The notes under the pieces: generated by a model
Seen by the model: only the letters and a program-made list of their open reading frames with translations
The model's database searches: none
Told to the model about the DNA's origin: nothing
From: Muraenolepis orangiensis
Lineage: Eukaryota > Chordata > Actinopteri > Gadiformes > Muraenolepididae
DNA: 64,000 nt
Assembly: GCA_027704905.1 (NCBI GenBank)
Contig: CM051000.1
Coordinates: 19,191,364-19,255,363 of the forward strand
Direction of reading: 5' to 3'
Made by a program: the position numbers and the translations under genes
Shown here: in pieces, positions 52,863-64,000 of the stretch
Layout of the letters: every line of letters starts with the position of its first letter
Numbering within the stretch: the first letter of the stretch is position 1

Positions 52863-54660
52863 CTACTGCTCAACCTTCGCCGGCAGGGGTGCTGCTCCGC
52901 CTTTGGTGACGCGGTGCCCAAGGAAGTCAATGCCAAACACCCTGAACAGACACTTTGCAGGGTTGATTATCAACCCGTGTTGGCTGAGCCTCGTGAGAAG
53001 GGCCCGGAGGTGAGACAGGTGTTCCTCCTCAGAAGTGCTGGGGACGAGTATGTCGTCCAGGTAGACGAACACAAACGGTAAGTCCCGCAGCACCGAATCC
53101 ATCAGGCGCTGGAATGTTTGAGCAGCGTTCTTGAGCCCAAAAGGCATCCGCAGGAACTCGAACAACCCAAATGGCGTTATCACCGCCGTTTTGGGAATGT
53201 CCAGGGGATGCATGGGCACCTGGTGGTATCCACGCACTAGGTCCACCTTAGAAAACACAGCCTACCGCCAGGTGCACCGAAAAGTCCTGAATGTGCGGCA
53301 CCGGGTAGCGGTCGGGTGTCGTAGCGTCGTTGAGGCGGCGGTAGTCCCCACACGGGCGCCAACCGCCATTAGGCTTGGGGACGATGTGCAGAGGAGACGC
53401 CCAAGGACTGTCAGACCGGCGGATGATACCCAGGCGTTCCATGGTTGAGAACCGCCTCGCTACTGCGAGTTTAGAAGGGTTCAACTGCCGGGCCCTGGCG
53501 TAGACCGGGGGTCCCTCAGTGGTAACGTGGTGATCCACCCCATGCTTGGTGGTGGGCGCAGAGAAAGTGGGCTGCGTCAGGTCCGGGAACTCGGCCAACA
53601 ACCTGAGGTACTTGTCCGCACCCGACAGCGAACCCGACAGCCCGTTGTATGCCGCCAAGCGTACACACAAGGGAGGAAAACGTCAAGGCATCAACCAAGC
53701 GTTTGTTTCTAACGTCCACCAGGAGCCCGTGAGCACATCAACAATCTGCCCCGAGGACGAAATCCCAGCTATGACGAAATCCCAGTTGAACCTCTGCCCC
53801 CCAACACATAAACACATCGGCCTCACGCCATAAGTGCGGATGGGGCTGCCATTAGCTGTCGTCAACTGCGGTTCGTGCCCCCCTCGAGCGATGTCCTCCT
53901 TCGACGCAGGAACCACGCTCCGCTGAGCGCCCGTGTCACAGAGAAACCGGCTTCCCGAGACACTGTCACTAACGAAGAGCAGCCTGCTCGTGCCACCAAC
54001 GCTCAGGGCCACTACCGAGCGCCGGCCCTCTCGTTTCCCGGAGGCTTGTAGCTGCAGGGAGCGATGCACTTCTTCGCCTTGGCCCTGAACCGCGCGTGGT
54101 AAAAACATTCTCCCGTGTCCCCACGCCGGCATGGAACTGCCGCCAGGAAGAAACTGTCAGCCTCCTCAGCCAGGGCGCGGGGTTCAGTAATGGTCGTGTT
54201 GGCCAGCGCCGTCTGAACCCGGGGCGGCAAGTGGTGCAGGAACGTCTCTACAAACAAAATCCGGGGATCCTCCCCCCCCCCAGCAGATTCAGCATCTTCT
54301 CCATGAGCTGGGACGGCTTGCTGTCCCCCAAACCCTGAATATCCAGAATCTGGCGTGCCCTCTCCTTAGCAGATAGGCTAAATGTCTTAAGGAGAGGGGC
54401 TTTAATCGTCTCATATTTGCCGTGGCGTGGGGGATCCACGATAAAACCGACCAACCTGGACGACGTGGAGCTCCCCAGCGCCGCCACCACGTGAAAATAC
54501 TTCAGGTCCTCGTCACGGACCTGGCGGCAGGCAAAGTGTGCCTCCACCTGTGTGAACCACGCCGTAGCGGCATGTTCCCAAAACTCCGGCAGTTTAATAT
54601 AAACATCGCGATCAGCCATGTTCACTATGTCTTCGGAAACTATCTCGAAAACATCCTATA
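52863..54660 (-). mobile_element. Truncated Ty3/gypsy-type retrotransposon
   Basis: The minus strand starts with a gag-like frame (54248-54625; MADRDVYIKLPEFWEHAA), continues with a retroviral-type aspartic protease (FLCDTGAQRSVVPA near 53930) and a reverse transcriptase (WRPCGDYRRLNDATTPDRYP, FSKVDLVRGYHQVPMHP, and the catalytic VYLDDILV). Frame breaks occur between gag and protease, near 53690 and near 53257. RNase H, integrase and both LTRs are absent: the right side of the polyprotein is cut at 52863. It is a dead fragment. Confidence 0.9.
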
Positions 54661-54669
54661 ACGTTCCAC

Positions 54670-54860
54670 CACAATACCTATTATTATGCTCATATCCCAT
54701 ATAATACCTAGTATTTTAACCTGTCAATTTAAACTGTAAATGATATTACCATGCACTTTACTGCAACATTTGCACTCTGGTTAGATGCTAAATTATTTTC
54801 TCTGTTCTGTACTTGTGTTGTGCAACGACAATAAATTAGAATCTAATCTAATTATTGTCG
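54670..54860 (+). repeat. LINE family B 3' tail
   Basis: ATTATTATGCTCATATCCCA, ACATTTGCACTCTGGTTAGA and the end AGAATCTAATCTAATTATTG match the tail at 13150-13355. Confidence 0.7.
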
Positions 54861-55568
54861 TTGCTCGATCCGAGGAGGACCCCTGCAGTCCACAGAAAGA
54901 ACTGCAAGTCGAAGTTCATTGAATGATAATATCAAACATGTTTGATGACACCAATATTGTGTGTGATAAAGCATAAGTCATGACCAGGGTATGATTACAG
55001 AAGTGAGAATGCCAGGAATTAGGTCTTGTGGAGCCATCATACCACCATAAATAAATATGTATATAAACATGGCTAGTCAGTGTGGTCCAAAACTGACAAT
55101 GTTTGAGCAGAAGTTACACAGCAGTTTGCAACTTTTTTATTAACATAAATACTGTAATTGATATATTTAATTATGTCCCAAATCCGAAAGATAAGTACAT
55201 ATATTTAAAAAGTTGGACAATTTCTAAGGAATTTGACAAAATCCCAAACTATACTTAACTTTATGTAAAGGATACAAGTTTAAGATATGAGGATATTAGA
55301 TATAAAGGTGCATAATTTTCCCCTATAGTTAAAGTGGAACTTTAAGGATGGTAAAAGGTGAAAAGACTGCCTTTTATATAGCACTTAACAAGTCATGCCT
55401 CACATTCAGAGGTCCTAGGCCAGGGGCTGCATGTCTATAGACTGTCTGGAACATTCTTAAGAGGTATCGAGAGTACTCAACATCTCTCTCTCTCTGTCTC
55501 TCTCTCCCTCTCCCTCTCTCCCTCTCTCCCCCTCCCTCTCTCTCTCCCTCCTTGTTCCCTCCCATTAG
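54861..55568. other. Intergenic stretch, no gene seen
   Basis: AT-rich DNA without recognisable exons or mobile elements. A CT-rich microsatellite (55484-55560) leads to the acceptor of the trappc9-like fragment. Confidence 0.5.
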
Positions 55569-56147
55569 GCTCTGTGTTGTACCCGTCACCCTCACCTTGT
55601 CCAACTGCTCCCTGGGTGAGGTGGATGTCCTCATAGACCTGTGACACAAGACCATCAGGTCAGTCTCTAGTGAACAGCAACAACTTGTTGTACTGTATGC
55701 ATTGTTAACGTATGGATCCCCAGTGCTGCTGACGGGCACAGCCACTCAGAACCGTCTGGAGTACATCAGTAGTCTGTTTCCCTCTGCCCATCATAACCTG
55801 CCCTCCTCCTCCTCCTCCCCCTCCTCCTCCTCCTCCTCCTCCTCCTCCTCAGTCCTGACTCCCTGGAGGTGCATGGCTCCTTCACGTGGCTGGGCCAGAC
55901 GCAGTACAGGCGGCGGCTGCGACTGCAGGAAGTGGCGCGGCTGCCCCTGCGAGCGTGCTTCCTGCACGCCGGCGTCTACAACCTGAGCACGCCGCGAGTC
56001 TTCGCCAAGTTCACCGCCCCCGCCAAGAACAACAACAACAACAACAACAACAACAAGAAAGAGGAGGTGCGGGAGGAGGGCGTAGCCATGGAGACCAGCC
56101 AGCAGGACGCCAGCCCCGCCCTCATCATCATCACCAGCCAGGCCTGA
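55569..56147 (+). pseudogene. trappc9-like C-terminal fragment with internal stop
   Basis: Two exons in phase: 55569-55658 and 55853-56147. They read LCVVPVTLTLSNCSLGEVDV, LIDL, stop, HKTI, then SPDSLEVHGSFTWLGQTQYR, RACFLHAGVYNLSTPRVFAK and the end SQQDASPALIIITSQA. This is how I remember the C-terminus of TRAPPC9 (NIBP), a subunit of the TRAPPII tethering complex. The stop at 55642-55644 is TGA where an arginine (CGA) is expected before HKT. A run of about ten asparagines interrupts the last exon. No upstream trappc9 exons are visible between mettl21c and here, so it is probably a displaced fragment rather than a working gene. The gene assignment is from memory. Confidence 0.6.
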
Positions 56148-56267
56148 GTCCGTCCCCCCCCCGGCAGGCAGGCAGGGAGACAGGGGGACATGTGTGGCTA
56201 ACTGCTGGTGGAGGACTAATTGTAGCCACAGTGTTTGCATTCAGAGCATGCCACCTGGGTACTCCTT

Positions 56268-56400
<133 letters not shown>

Positions 56401-56408
56401 CCCTTACA

Positions 56409-58148
56409 CAGTGGCGGCGCCAGAGATTTTGTCTAGGGGGTGCTGTGGGGTAGCTTGACGTTTCATAGAGGGTGCTGAAACATTTAGGGTTTCCCATTAA
56501 TGCACCGGCACTACAGTGGAATTTTCTACGGCAACACCCCCACACGCAGTACACCCGCGACTGTTACAATGAAGGCTCGATAATCAGCTCACAGCATATA
56601 GGTGTAAGCAGGGGTAAAGTGCTATTTTGGGGAGTGGACGGTCCGTGGCCATGCTCCCCCGTGAAGAGTTTTTTTTTAAATATTGAAGTTAAAAACATCA
56701 ATTGGTGCACTTTGAGAGCAACATTAAGCGGTCTCTGCGTTGTGTTTTGCGTTGTTCATGGATGGATGAGACCCGAGCCAGCATACAGTTTAGACGATTT
56801 CCTTTTAATCACTGACAAGCTGACAACAGATATAACAAATCAGTATAACATTTAGTATCCCTCACAGTGACTCCTCTCACGTGGAAACATTTACAAAAAC
56901 AAAAAGGGAAGAGGAAACGTGAGGGACACACTATAAAGGGGGGGTGTACCCACAAAAAGAATCTTCTGAGTACAGTGACTACATTTCAGAAGTTCCGCCC
57001 ACTGATCTCCGACCTTGTCAGGTATTGAACATAAATAAACGAAGAACACAGAATTAGTTTGATTATACTCATTTAAATGATGTACAAAGAAACACCACTG
57101 CATATTTACAACTGTTACAGCGGGTAAGGTCCACAAGCCTAACACACCTCTGGCTCTGAACATAAAATTAAACACAAGTAGGCCACATAGAAATAACTAT
57201 AAACAGTCAGAATGTTTGCCTCAACCATCAATGCATTACATTTATAATAGGCAACAGAGGGGGTGCATCATCATGCACTTACCATTAGACGTCTTCATAA
57301 CAAAACAATGCGTCTGTTGTTGTGGTTGAGGGCAAACGCATCAATGATTTTGTCGCTGTCCAGGGCCCTTGTTCTCACGGTGTTTATAGCCAACAGTGCC
57401 AGGTTACTGGTTCGAGAGTCCCCACTGGTGTTCCTCAGGTAGTTTTTCAAACGACGCAGACAAGAAAAACTGCGCTCACAGCTCACTGAGGTCACGGGAA
57501 GTGTCAGAGATATGCATATCAGTTTGTACAAGTCTATGAATGCATCTCTGTGTGGCCTCATGAGGGATAGAAACTCCTTGGTGCTGGTGATAGTATGTCC
57601 CTGTTCTTTTTTTCTTTGCAACAGCCGGCGAACTTGGTAAAGCTCTGCAGACAGGTTTTCCTCACTGATTCGATAGTGGCGGGCCATGGGCAGTATCATT
57701 TTTGTCCAGAAATGATGTGTGTTTGGGGCTCAGGGCGGACACACCTCTCAGTACTTCATTGGTTTCTGTTGAAAAGCGACGTTTCATCTCCATTAACAAC
57801 CTGTCTATAACAGGATAGAACGAGTGTGTTCTAAAGTCATCTGTGTCCAAGCGTGCTCTTTCTAACGGGGCTTCCACTACAAACCCCTCCAGATGTCGAG
57901 ATGTTTGAGCCCGCCTTCTCTCACGTTGCGTCTGTGGTGCAATTCCTGCGTTCACGCACAGACTTTCTGCATCATTTCGGATTTCCCTCCACTTGTCCTC
58001 TGTCCGCTTTTCAGATATGGCAATGGTAACAGACTGGGCCAGATAAAAATTTAAAAACACATATATTTATTGGGGGTGCTTAGGGGGTGCTTTGGTAATC
58101 CTGGGGGGTGCTTCAGCACCCCCTAGCTCCCCCCTGGCGCCGCCACTG
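56409..58148 (-). mobile_element. Internally deleted hAT transposon (ZMYM-like transposase)
   Basis: Ends are CAGTGGCGGCGCCAG at 56409 and CTGGCGCCGCCACTG ending 58148, perfect 15-bp inverted repeats. The minus strand encodes transposase pieces: 57662-58060 and 57295-57699. The latter has LTLPVTSVSCERSFSCLRRL and DSRTSNLALLAI, the hAT C-terminal dimerisation region in the form found with ZMYM-type proteins. The N-terminal part is missing. An 8-bp target duplication is not found: the flanks CCCTTACA and GTTTCATC differ. Confidence 0.88.
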
Positions 58149-58149
58149 G

Positions 58150-58408
58150 TTTCATCCATCATGCATTCCTGGGGTTCTCGTTCTCCACAGTCAGTTTAAC
58201 AAACTCGCCATGCTGCGCTGGGTGATGGGTTTTCAGGTGTCTTATTAAATTTGTCTTGTTGGTAAAGAAATTAGCTCACGTGTTTCTCACGTGCATCGGC
58301 TATGAAATCGGCAACATTAAAGAAAGATCGGCATTCTCCGATTGCGCATTTTTTTTCAAAATCGGCCGATAATGATCGGAAGCCGATCGATCGTCCCACC
58401 TCTAGTTA
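58150..58408 (-). mobile_element. Fragment of a BED-finger hAT transposon
   Basis: On the minus strand KTNLIRHLKTHHPAQHGEFV is the end of a BED zinc finger as in hAT transposases. The right end CGATCGATCGTCCCACCTCT, with several GATCGG motifs before it, looks like a hAT terminus (CTAGAGGTGGGACGATC on the minus strand). The rest of the element is missing. Confidence 0.6.
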
Positions 58409-58670
58409 TAATGTTATGTTTAATAACATTTAATATGGACACTGTTATTACAAAACGTACAAGCAAAAAAACAACAATAATAAAACAAACTATTCTACAC
58501 GCACGTGTTCCGAGGTCCTGAGGACCTCATGTTCCACTATGACCTCATCATTAGAATTCTGGCCCACTATATAAGGCTGGACCAAATGTGTAGAAATCAT
58601 TGACACACAAAGGAACAAACAAACTGGAACCAGTAAGTGAGTTTAGCTAGTGAGTTATCAAAGTCTACCG

Positions 58671-61600
58671 ATGGCAAATAAGCGACAACCTGCAAAGAAG
58701 CGCTCCCTCTCTCCTGCACCATCCACCACCTGCAAATGGAGGAGAGTGGAGAAGCGGCCTCGCTCCGCCTCTCCTGGACCATCCACCTCCTCCAACCCCT
58801 GGGAAGTGGAGAAGCGGCCTCGCTCCACCTCTCCTGGACCATCCACCTCCTCCAAACAGAGTAAAGTGGAGAAGCGGCCTCGCTCCACCTCTCCTGGACC
58901 ATCCACCTCCTCCAAACAGAGTAAAGTGGAGAAGCGGCCTCGCTCCACCTCTCCTGGACCATCCACCTCCTCCAAACAGAGTAAAGTGGAGAAGCGGCCT
59001 CGCTCCACCTCTCCTGGACCATCCACCTCCTCCAAACAGAGTAAAGTGGAGAAGCGGCCTCACTCCACCTCTCCTGGACCATCCACCTCCTCCAAACAGA
59101 GTAAAGTGGAGAAGCGGCCTCACTCCACCTCTCCTGGACCATCCACCTCCTCCAAACAGAGTAAAGTGGAGAAGCGGCCTCACTCCCCCTCACCACAGAG
59201 ACCGTTCACCTATTTCAAGGTAAGGAAAGTTTCAGTAAAGGGAAAAGTAATTTAATGTTTTTTTTGTGTTTTTCATTGTTGTTTTCATGCAGCCTAAATC
59301 AAACCAAAAAGTAATTCAACATTTGTTTGTGCATTGTATTACATATTTTTCCCCCTTTTTCCTTGATGTTCCCAGCGACAGAGGACAGCTGAGAGACCCG
59401 TGGCCTGTATTCAGGATGTACCATCTGAGATTGTAAGAAACCCCCTTTGTCCTCCTTTAACTGAAACTTTTTGATAACTTGTTAGCCTGTTGATCGATGA
59501 ATGACTTGCTTGGTCCATGAGGCTTACATTATTGATTTTATTAAATGTAAGATCTTCAATCATTCAATACAGATACAAAAAGCAGTTTCCATAGGCCTAT
59601 TTACCCCATAGATTACAGATTATAAAAAAGGGTTAGAGGAAGGGTATTTACAACATTGGATATGAACATTCTGTACATACATACATACTGTACATGCATA
59701 CATACATACATATATCTTTAGAAAATATAAATATATGATTGACATATTTAAGCATTCATTTGATCTGTTTTTATTCACCCAGGCAAGTTCTAATCATATA
59801 ATCCAATGCATACTGTGTATCTCTATACCATAGTTGGAGGTCATTCTGGGCTACCTCTCCCCACCGGATGTCCTGTCCTTCAGAGCGTCCTGCTCCAGGT
59901 TCTGGCAGCAGAGCCAGAGTCCCTGGGTCTGGAAGAGGATCTGCAGCCCCATGCCGGACCACTCAGAGCCCAGAGACTGGCAGCGACTGGCCATCCTCAA
60001 ATGTACGGTGTTGGTACAGCCGTCAAGACAATAATAGATATAAAGAAATAAATACCGTCATCATAGAGCAAATAATATTAGCAACTTGCAACTTGCACAA
60101 CAATGCAATACTTTCAGGGAAAATCATCACAAAACCCAATATTACCAGCAAACGACGAATCTAGTGCTCAAACAAAAATAATAATTTGGCAATAGTGATT
60201 GAAATAATAGTACAGGTGTTTAATGATAGTTCTCCTGAAGACTATAATTTAGATGAACTTAAGTATATTAATGATACAAAATATTGCTAACTCATGAGTA
60301 TAGTCAACGCGAGAGCTTTGAGTATAGAGTACTATAATAGAGACTATTGTAGCTGCAGTGATCAATAATATCCTCCCTCCTCCCCACTCTTTCCTGACAG
60401 ACACCCAGGGGCTGCACATGCAGGGACTGCACATGCAGGGACTGGACAGGGCCCGGCCCTCCCAGATCTCCCCCTCCAGGGCCATCGACCCCTCCGGGGC
60501 TTACGGATACCGGCGGATGGTGCCTGGCCAGAATTGCGTGATGGTCTTGGACTACCAGGGCACCCTCCACCAGCTGAGGGAGGTGACTGGTTTAGAGATG
60601 CTGACCCCGCCCATCGTCGTCTGCCATGACGTTGTGGATGTAAGAAGTACACAGTAACGTGCTGCAGGATGATTCATTTCATTTGTTCATTTGTAACATT
60701 CATGTTACAAATTCTCAAGACTCTTGCAACATGAATTCATTAGTAAGCATGCGGTAATGTGCGCTATGTTAAGAGAACCACATAAGTACTTAGGTACCAA
60801 CAATAGGTGCTTTCTGACCAAACATTTCTGGGGACTGGGGAACTAGGAACTAGGGACCTGGGAATAGTTCCTTCATTGGCTTTTTCTTTTTGCATTTACA
60901 CCGCCAATAGGAACATTACATCAACGTCAGACAGAACGTCGAGCGAATATTTTTACATTTCGGCTTGACGATTCAAACCCGGCCCAACTTTTGTCTGTGT
61001 TTTGTTTGTGTTTCTTCCATTCCATGCCGTTACCGTTAAAGCGCTGTTTTTGTACCTAATTTTTTGACACTTTACGGTAAACACAGCTAAAGGATATTTA
61101 AAAACGGTGATCGTCGGTGGTGTATTGGCTCGTGTTCGACCAATCCCCATACACCTATGTCACCAAAGACTCCTCTTCGCTCTGAATTAGGAGCAAAAAA
61201 GGCCCTGAAAACAGCGTTCTGGGAACGACGATGGTTCCTAGTTCCTGTGGTGCGAACACAACAAAAAGAGGACAGTTCCTCCAATAGTTCTTAGAGCTAT
61301 GAAAAAGTTCCTGCGGTCCTTTATTTATCTTCTTCTTTTCAGTTTGCAGTTGAGCCTCGCCGGGACATAGGCTACTTTATATTCATGGTTGTCTTGGCCA
61401 GGACCGAGGACGGCAGAAGAGCTGTGAGGGTCTACCACCAGGGGACGGGTGAACTCATATTGAACTCGGTCATTCGAAGCTCTCTGGTCTTCACTCAGAT
61501 TCGCATCACAGGCCCTGAGTTACCCCGGATAGTGCTGTTGCTCTCTGGTCAGTGGTTTGAGAAAGGAGATACAACATTTAAATGTATTATTATTTAAGTG

Positions 61601-62934
61601 GAGCGGACGTATTTGCCTTTAGATTGATTGATTAAATTGATTCACTTTTTTTTCAGTGTGTATCTTCCTCATGCATGTTCAGTGCAGGGGGTACAGTCCA
61701 ATCAACACGTTTTGCTCTTTCTCTCAGACACCGGGGAGGTGTACAAGTTAAACTACGACAAGCTCACTCTGCTGAGAAACAGTCTCATTGACATAGCAGA
61801 CCTAAACCACAGTATCACCAGAGACGCTTACAAGAGACCCTTCCGCCAAATCCACAGCAGCCATGGCAGCGCTCTCTACCTGACTGGTATGTGCAACAAC
61901 TCGCAATCACACTAACCCCTAAACCTAACCCTTAACCCATATTGGTAACATCTAACCCTGAACCCTTAACTACCCTAAACCCTAAATTCCAACCTACCCT
62001 CAACCCTAGCGCTAATCCCTAAATCCCTCACACCAACACTTAACCCTAACCCGATCCCATTACAACACAAACAATACAAATATATCTTTAGGATCTTACT
62101 ATGGAGGTGCGGGTGGTTTATCGCTGTCTATCAGAGAGATATTGGAGGGGGTGTGGCCTCAAGAACTACCCACCGATCCACTTGAATGGATATCATTTCA
62201 TGGAAGTGTTGTGGCATGTCCCATCAGGGTGCACGTCCTCTCATGTTAAATCAGTTTGAGAGCCTCTGAGATACCTATTATAGGTATTTACTGCTATTGC
62301 TGTATTGTGTGTCCTCTAAAGGTGGCGGCACAGTGATTCTGGACGTCTTTACCTCTGAAAGCAACGCGAGGATGTTTAGGGATCATCGTCCCTTTGTTGT
62401 GCCCACAGCTCTTAATGAGGTAACAATGTCAACATCGTCACTATATGACAAAAACTTTTCTAATTTGCCTGACTTTTAATTTTTTTTGGATTTTGTGTGT
62501 ATTGCAGGTGGTGAATGGTTGGCCCAGCTCTTCCTGTTGAATGATCAGGGGTTTCTGTTCACACTGGGAGAGAACAGCTGTGGACAGTTGGGTACTGGGG
62601 ATAGAGTTCACCGTGGACAACTCACTCAGGTGTGTGTGTGTGACAATGGGTTATTCAATATTATTCAATATAGTATTTTATTTTTTCAAAGGCTATTGAA
62701 GCTTGTTATACACTTAAATGATGTCCATGTCTGTTTGAGCTTATCGTGGCCTCCTCCCTCTAGGTGGCATTGTCCATGAGGCCTCTAGATGTGTGGTGCG
62801 GGCTCAACCACACTCTGGTCCTGGTGCAGGATGAGTCCGGTGCCAAGGAGCTCCACGGCTGTGGCCAGGGCCACGGAGGCCGGCTGCCGGGCTACCCTGA
62901 TGGCAGCGACATATTTGTCAAGCTGGACGTCCAG
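58671..62934 (+). CDS. fbxo24: F-box only protein 24
   Basis: FBXO24 is an F-box substrate receptor of SCF ubiquitin ligases with RCC1-like repeats, testis-enriched in mammals. Exons: 58671-59219, 59376-59432, 59834-60002, 60401-60639, 61343-61547, 61728-61886, 62322-62419, 62508-62629 and 62764-62934. The F-box is EIVILGY-type: LEVILGYLSPPDVLSFRASC then VWKRICSPM. Later blocks are YGYRRMVPGQNCVMVLDYQG, DTGEVYKLNYDKLTLL, LGENSCGQLGTGDRVHRGQ (RCC1 motif) and LDVWCGLNHTLVLVQDES, GCGQGHGGRLPGYPDG. The N-terminus consists of eight 20-residue repeats. Odd points: the exon 7 donor and exon 8 acceptor differ in phase by one base, and after exon 9 the gene is cut: an exon scrap (STLNCVYL) at 63126-63154 has no acceptor and joins a repeat of exon 2. 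Confidence 0.85.
58741..59190 (+). repeat. 60-bp coding repeat in fbxo24 exon 1
   Basis: KVEKRPRSTSPGPSTSSK repeats with a period of 60 bp about eight times; the DNA copies in the middle are identical over whole units. Ser-Pro and Arg-Ser contents make it SR-like and basic. Later copies change R to H (KRPHSTSP). Confidence 0.95.
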
Positions 62935-62960
62935 GTGTGCAGAGTCTTTTTTTCTTCCGA

Positions 62961-63125
<165 letters not shown>

Positions 63126-63154
63126 ACATCTGCTCCACCCTGAACTGCGTGTAC

Positions 63155-64000
63155 CTGAGAGACCCGTGGCCTGTATTCAGGATGTACCATCTGAGATTGT
63201 AAGAAACCCCCTTTGTCCTCCTTTAACTGAAACTTTTTGATAACTTGTTAGCCTGTTGATCGATGAATGACTTGCTTGGTCCATGAGGCTTACATTATTG
63301 ATTTTATTAAATGTAAGATCTTCAATCATTCAATACAGATACAAAAAGCAGTTTCCATAGGCCTATTTACCCCATAGATTACAGATTATAAAAAAGGGTT
63401 AGAGGAAGGGTATTTACAACATTGGATATGAACATTCTGTACATACATACATACTGTACATGCATACATACATACATATATCTTTAGAAAATATAAATAT
63501 ATGATTGACATATTTAAGCATTCATTTGATCTGTTTTTATTCACCCAGGCAAGTTCTAATCATATAATCCAATGCATACTGTGTATCTCTATACCATAGT
63601 TGGAGGTCATTCTGGGCTACCTCTCCCCACCGGATGTCCTGTCCTTCAGAGCGTCCTGCTCCAGGTTCTGGCAGCAGAGCCAGAGTCCCTGGGTCTGGAA
63701 GAGGATCTGCAGCCCCATGCCGGACCACTCAGAGCCCAGAGACTGGCAGCGACTGGCCATCCTCAAATGTACGGTGGAGTGTTGGTACAGCCGTCAAGAC
63801 AATAATAGATATAAAGAAATAAATACCGTCATCATAGAGCAAATAATATTAGCAACTTGCAACTTGCACAACAATGCAATACTTTCAGGGAAAATCATCA
63901 CAAAACCCAATATTACCAGCAAACGACGAATCTAGTGCTCAAACAAAAATAATAATTTGGCAATAGTGATTGAAATAATAGTACAGGTGTTTAATGATAG
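63155..64000 (+). pseudogene. Second copy of fbxo24 exons 2-3 (partial, runs off the window)
   Basis: From 63155 the sequence repeats 59389 onward at an offset of 3766, including introns. The exon 2 remnant is 63155-63198 and exon 3 is 63600-63768 with the F-box. The only difference I noticed is five extra bases (GAGTG-type) just after the exon 3 donor, near 63775-63780. Exon 1 is missing; the join is CTGAGAGACCCG, present at both places. It could be a real tandem duplication or an assembly error. Confidence 0.85.

Noticed and set aside
52200..53081. 293-residue frame of CRRTVAE repeats and a 222-residue frame of VSQDSGG repeats
   Set aside because: Both arise from the 21-bp minisatellite and run on antisense into the gypsy element; no start context or family support.
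53520..54660. Functional retrovirus-like element
   Set aside because: Frames are broken in several places and RNase H, integrase, envelope and LTRs are absent; it is a dead gypsy-type fragment.
58597..59196. Long minus-strand frames opposite fbxo24 exon 1 (SRRGGVRPLLH repeats and others)
   Set aside because: They are shadows of the 60-bp coding repeat; splice phase supports the plus strand only.

Overview
This is eukaryotic, almost certainly teleost fish, nuclear DNA. The genes are vertebrate, split by GT-AG introns, and embedded in L2/jockey-type LINEs, hAT and Tc1 transposons, a tRNA-derived SINE and very many micro- and minisatellites. The extreme tandem-repeat load, including long (CA)n/(TG)n tracts and repeats that touch coding exons, resembles what is reported for cod-like (gadiform) genomes. 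That lineage is my guess; the sequence does not prove it.

Layout. From 1 to 14.6 kb there is no host gene that I can support. The stretch holds a degenerate LINE (minus, about 2.4-5.45 kb), other LINE fragments, and a second copy of the same LINE split by a 3.1 kb hAT transposon whose 8-bp target duplication is intact (9554-12656). From 14.7 to 35.3 kb lies a compact gene block: mrpl16 (minus), txnl4b (minus), trmt10c (plus, single coding exon), blzf1 (minus) and ercc5/XPG (plus). txnl4b/trmt10c and blzf1/ercc5 are head-to-head pairs that probably share promoters. From 36 to 51 kb two related lysine methyltransferase genes, mettl21e and mettl21c (both plus), flank a nearly intact retrotransposon with a restriction-like endonuclease (RLE), which has a 5'-truncated copy directly in front of it. 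From 51 to 58.4 kb is a transposon graveyard: an L2-like fragment, a 21-bp minisatellite, a truncated Ty3/gypsy-type element, a two-exon trappc9-like fragment with an internal stop, and two hAT fragments. From 58.6 kb to the end is fbxo24 (F-box plus RCC1-like repeats, plus). Its 3' end is broken by a (CA)n block and joined to a second copy of its own F-box exons.

Exon maps were worked out by hand from splice signals, codon phase and remembered family sequences. For mrpl16, txnl4b, blzf1, mettl21e and mettl21c the exon phases close exactly and give 253, 149, 386, 237 and 316 residues. ercc5 closes only if one missing base in exon 9 is assumed, and fbxo24 has one phase mismatch.

The most unusual pattern is that tandem repeats repeatedly start at exon edges. 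Copies of the last or first few dozen bases of an exon, with its splice site or stop codon, are repeated into the adjoining intron or 3' flank. I see this in mrpl16, txnl4b, blzf1, ercc5, mettl21e and mettl21c. In blzf1 the copies keep branch-point-like, acceptor and donor signals and are 42 and 30 nt long, in frame and without stops, so they look like poised mini-exons.
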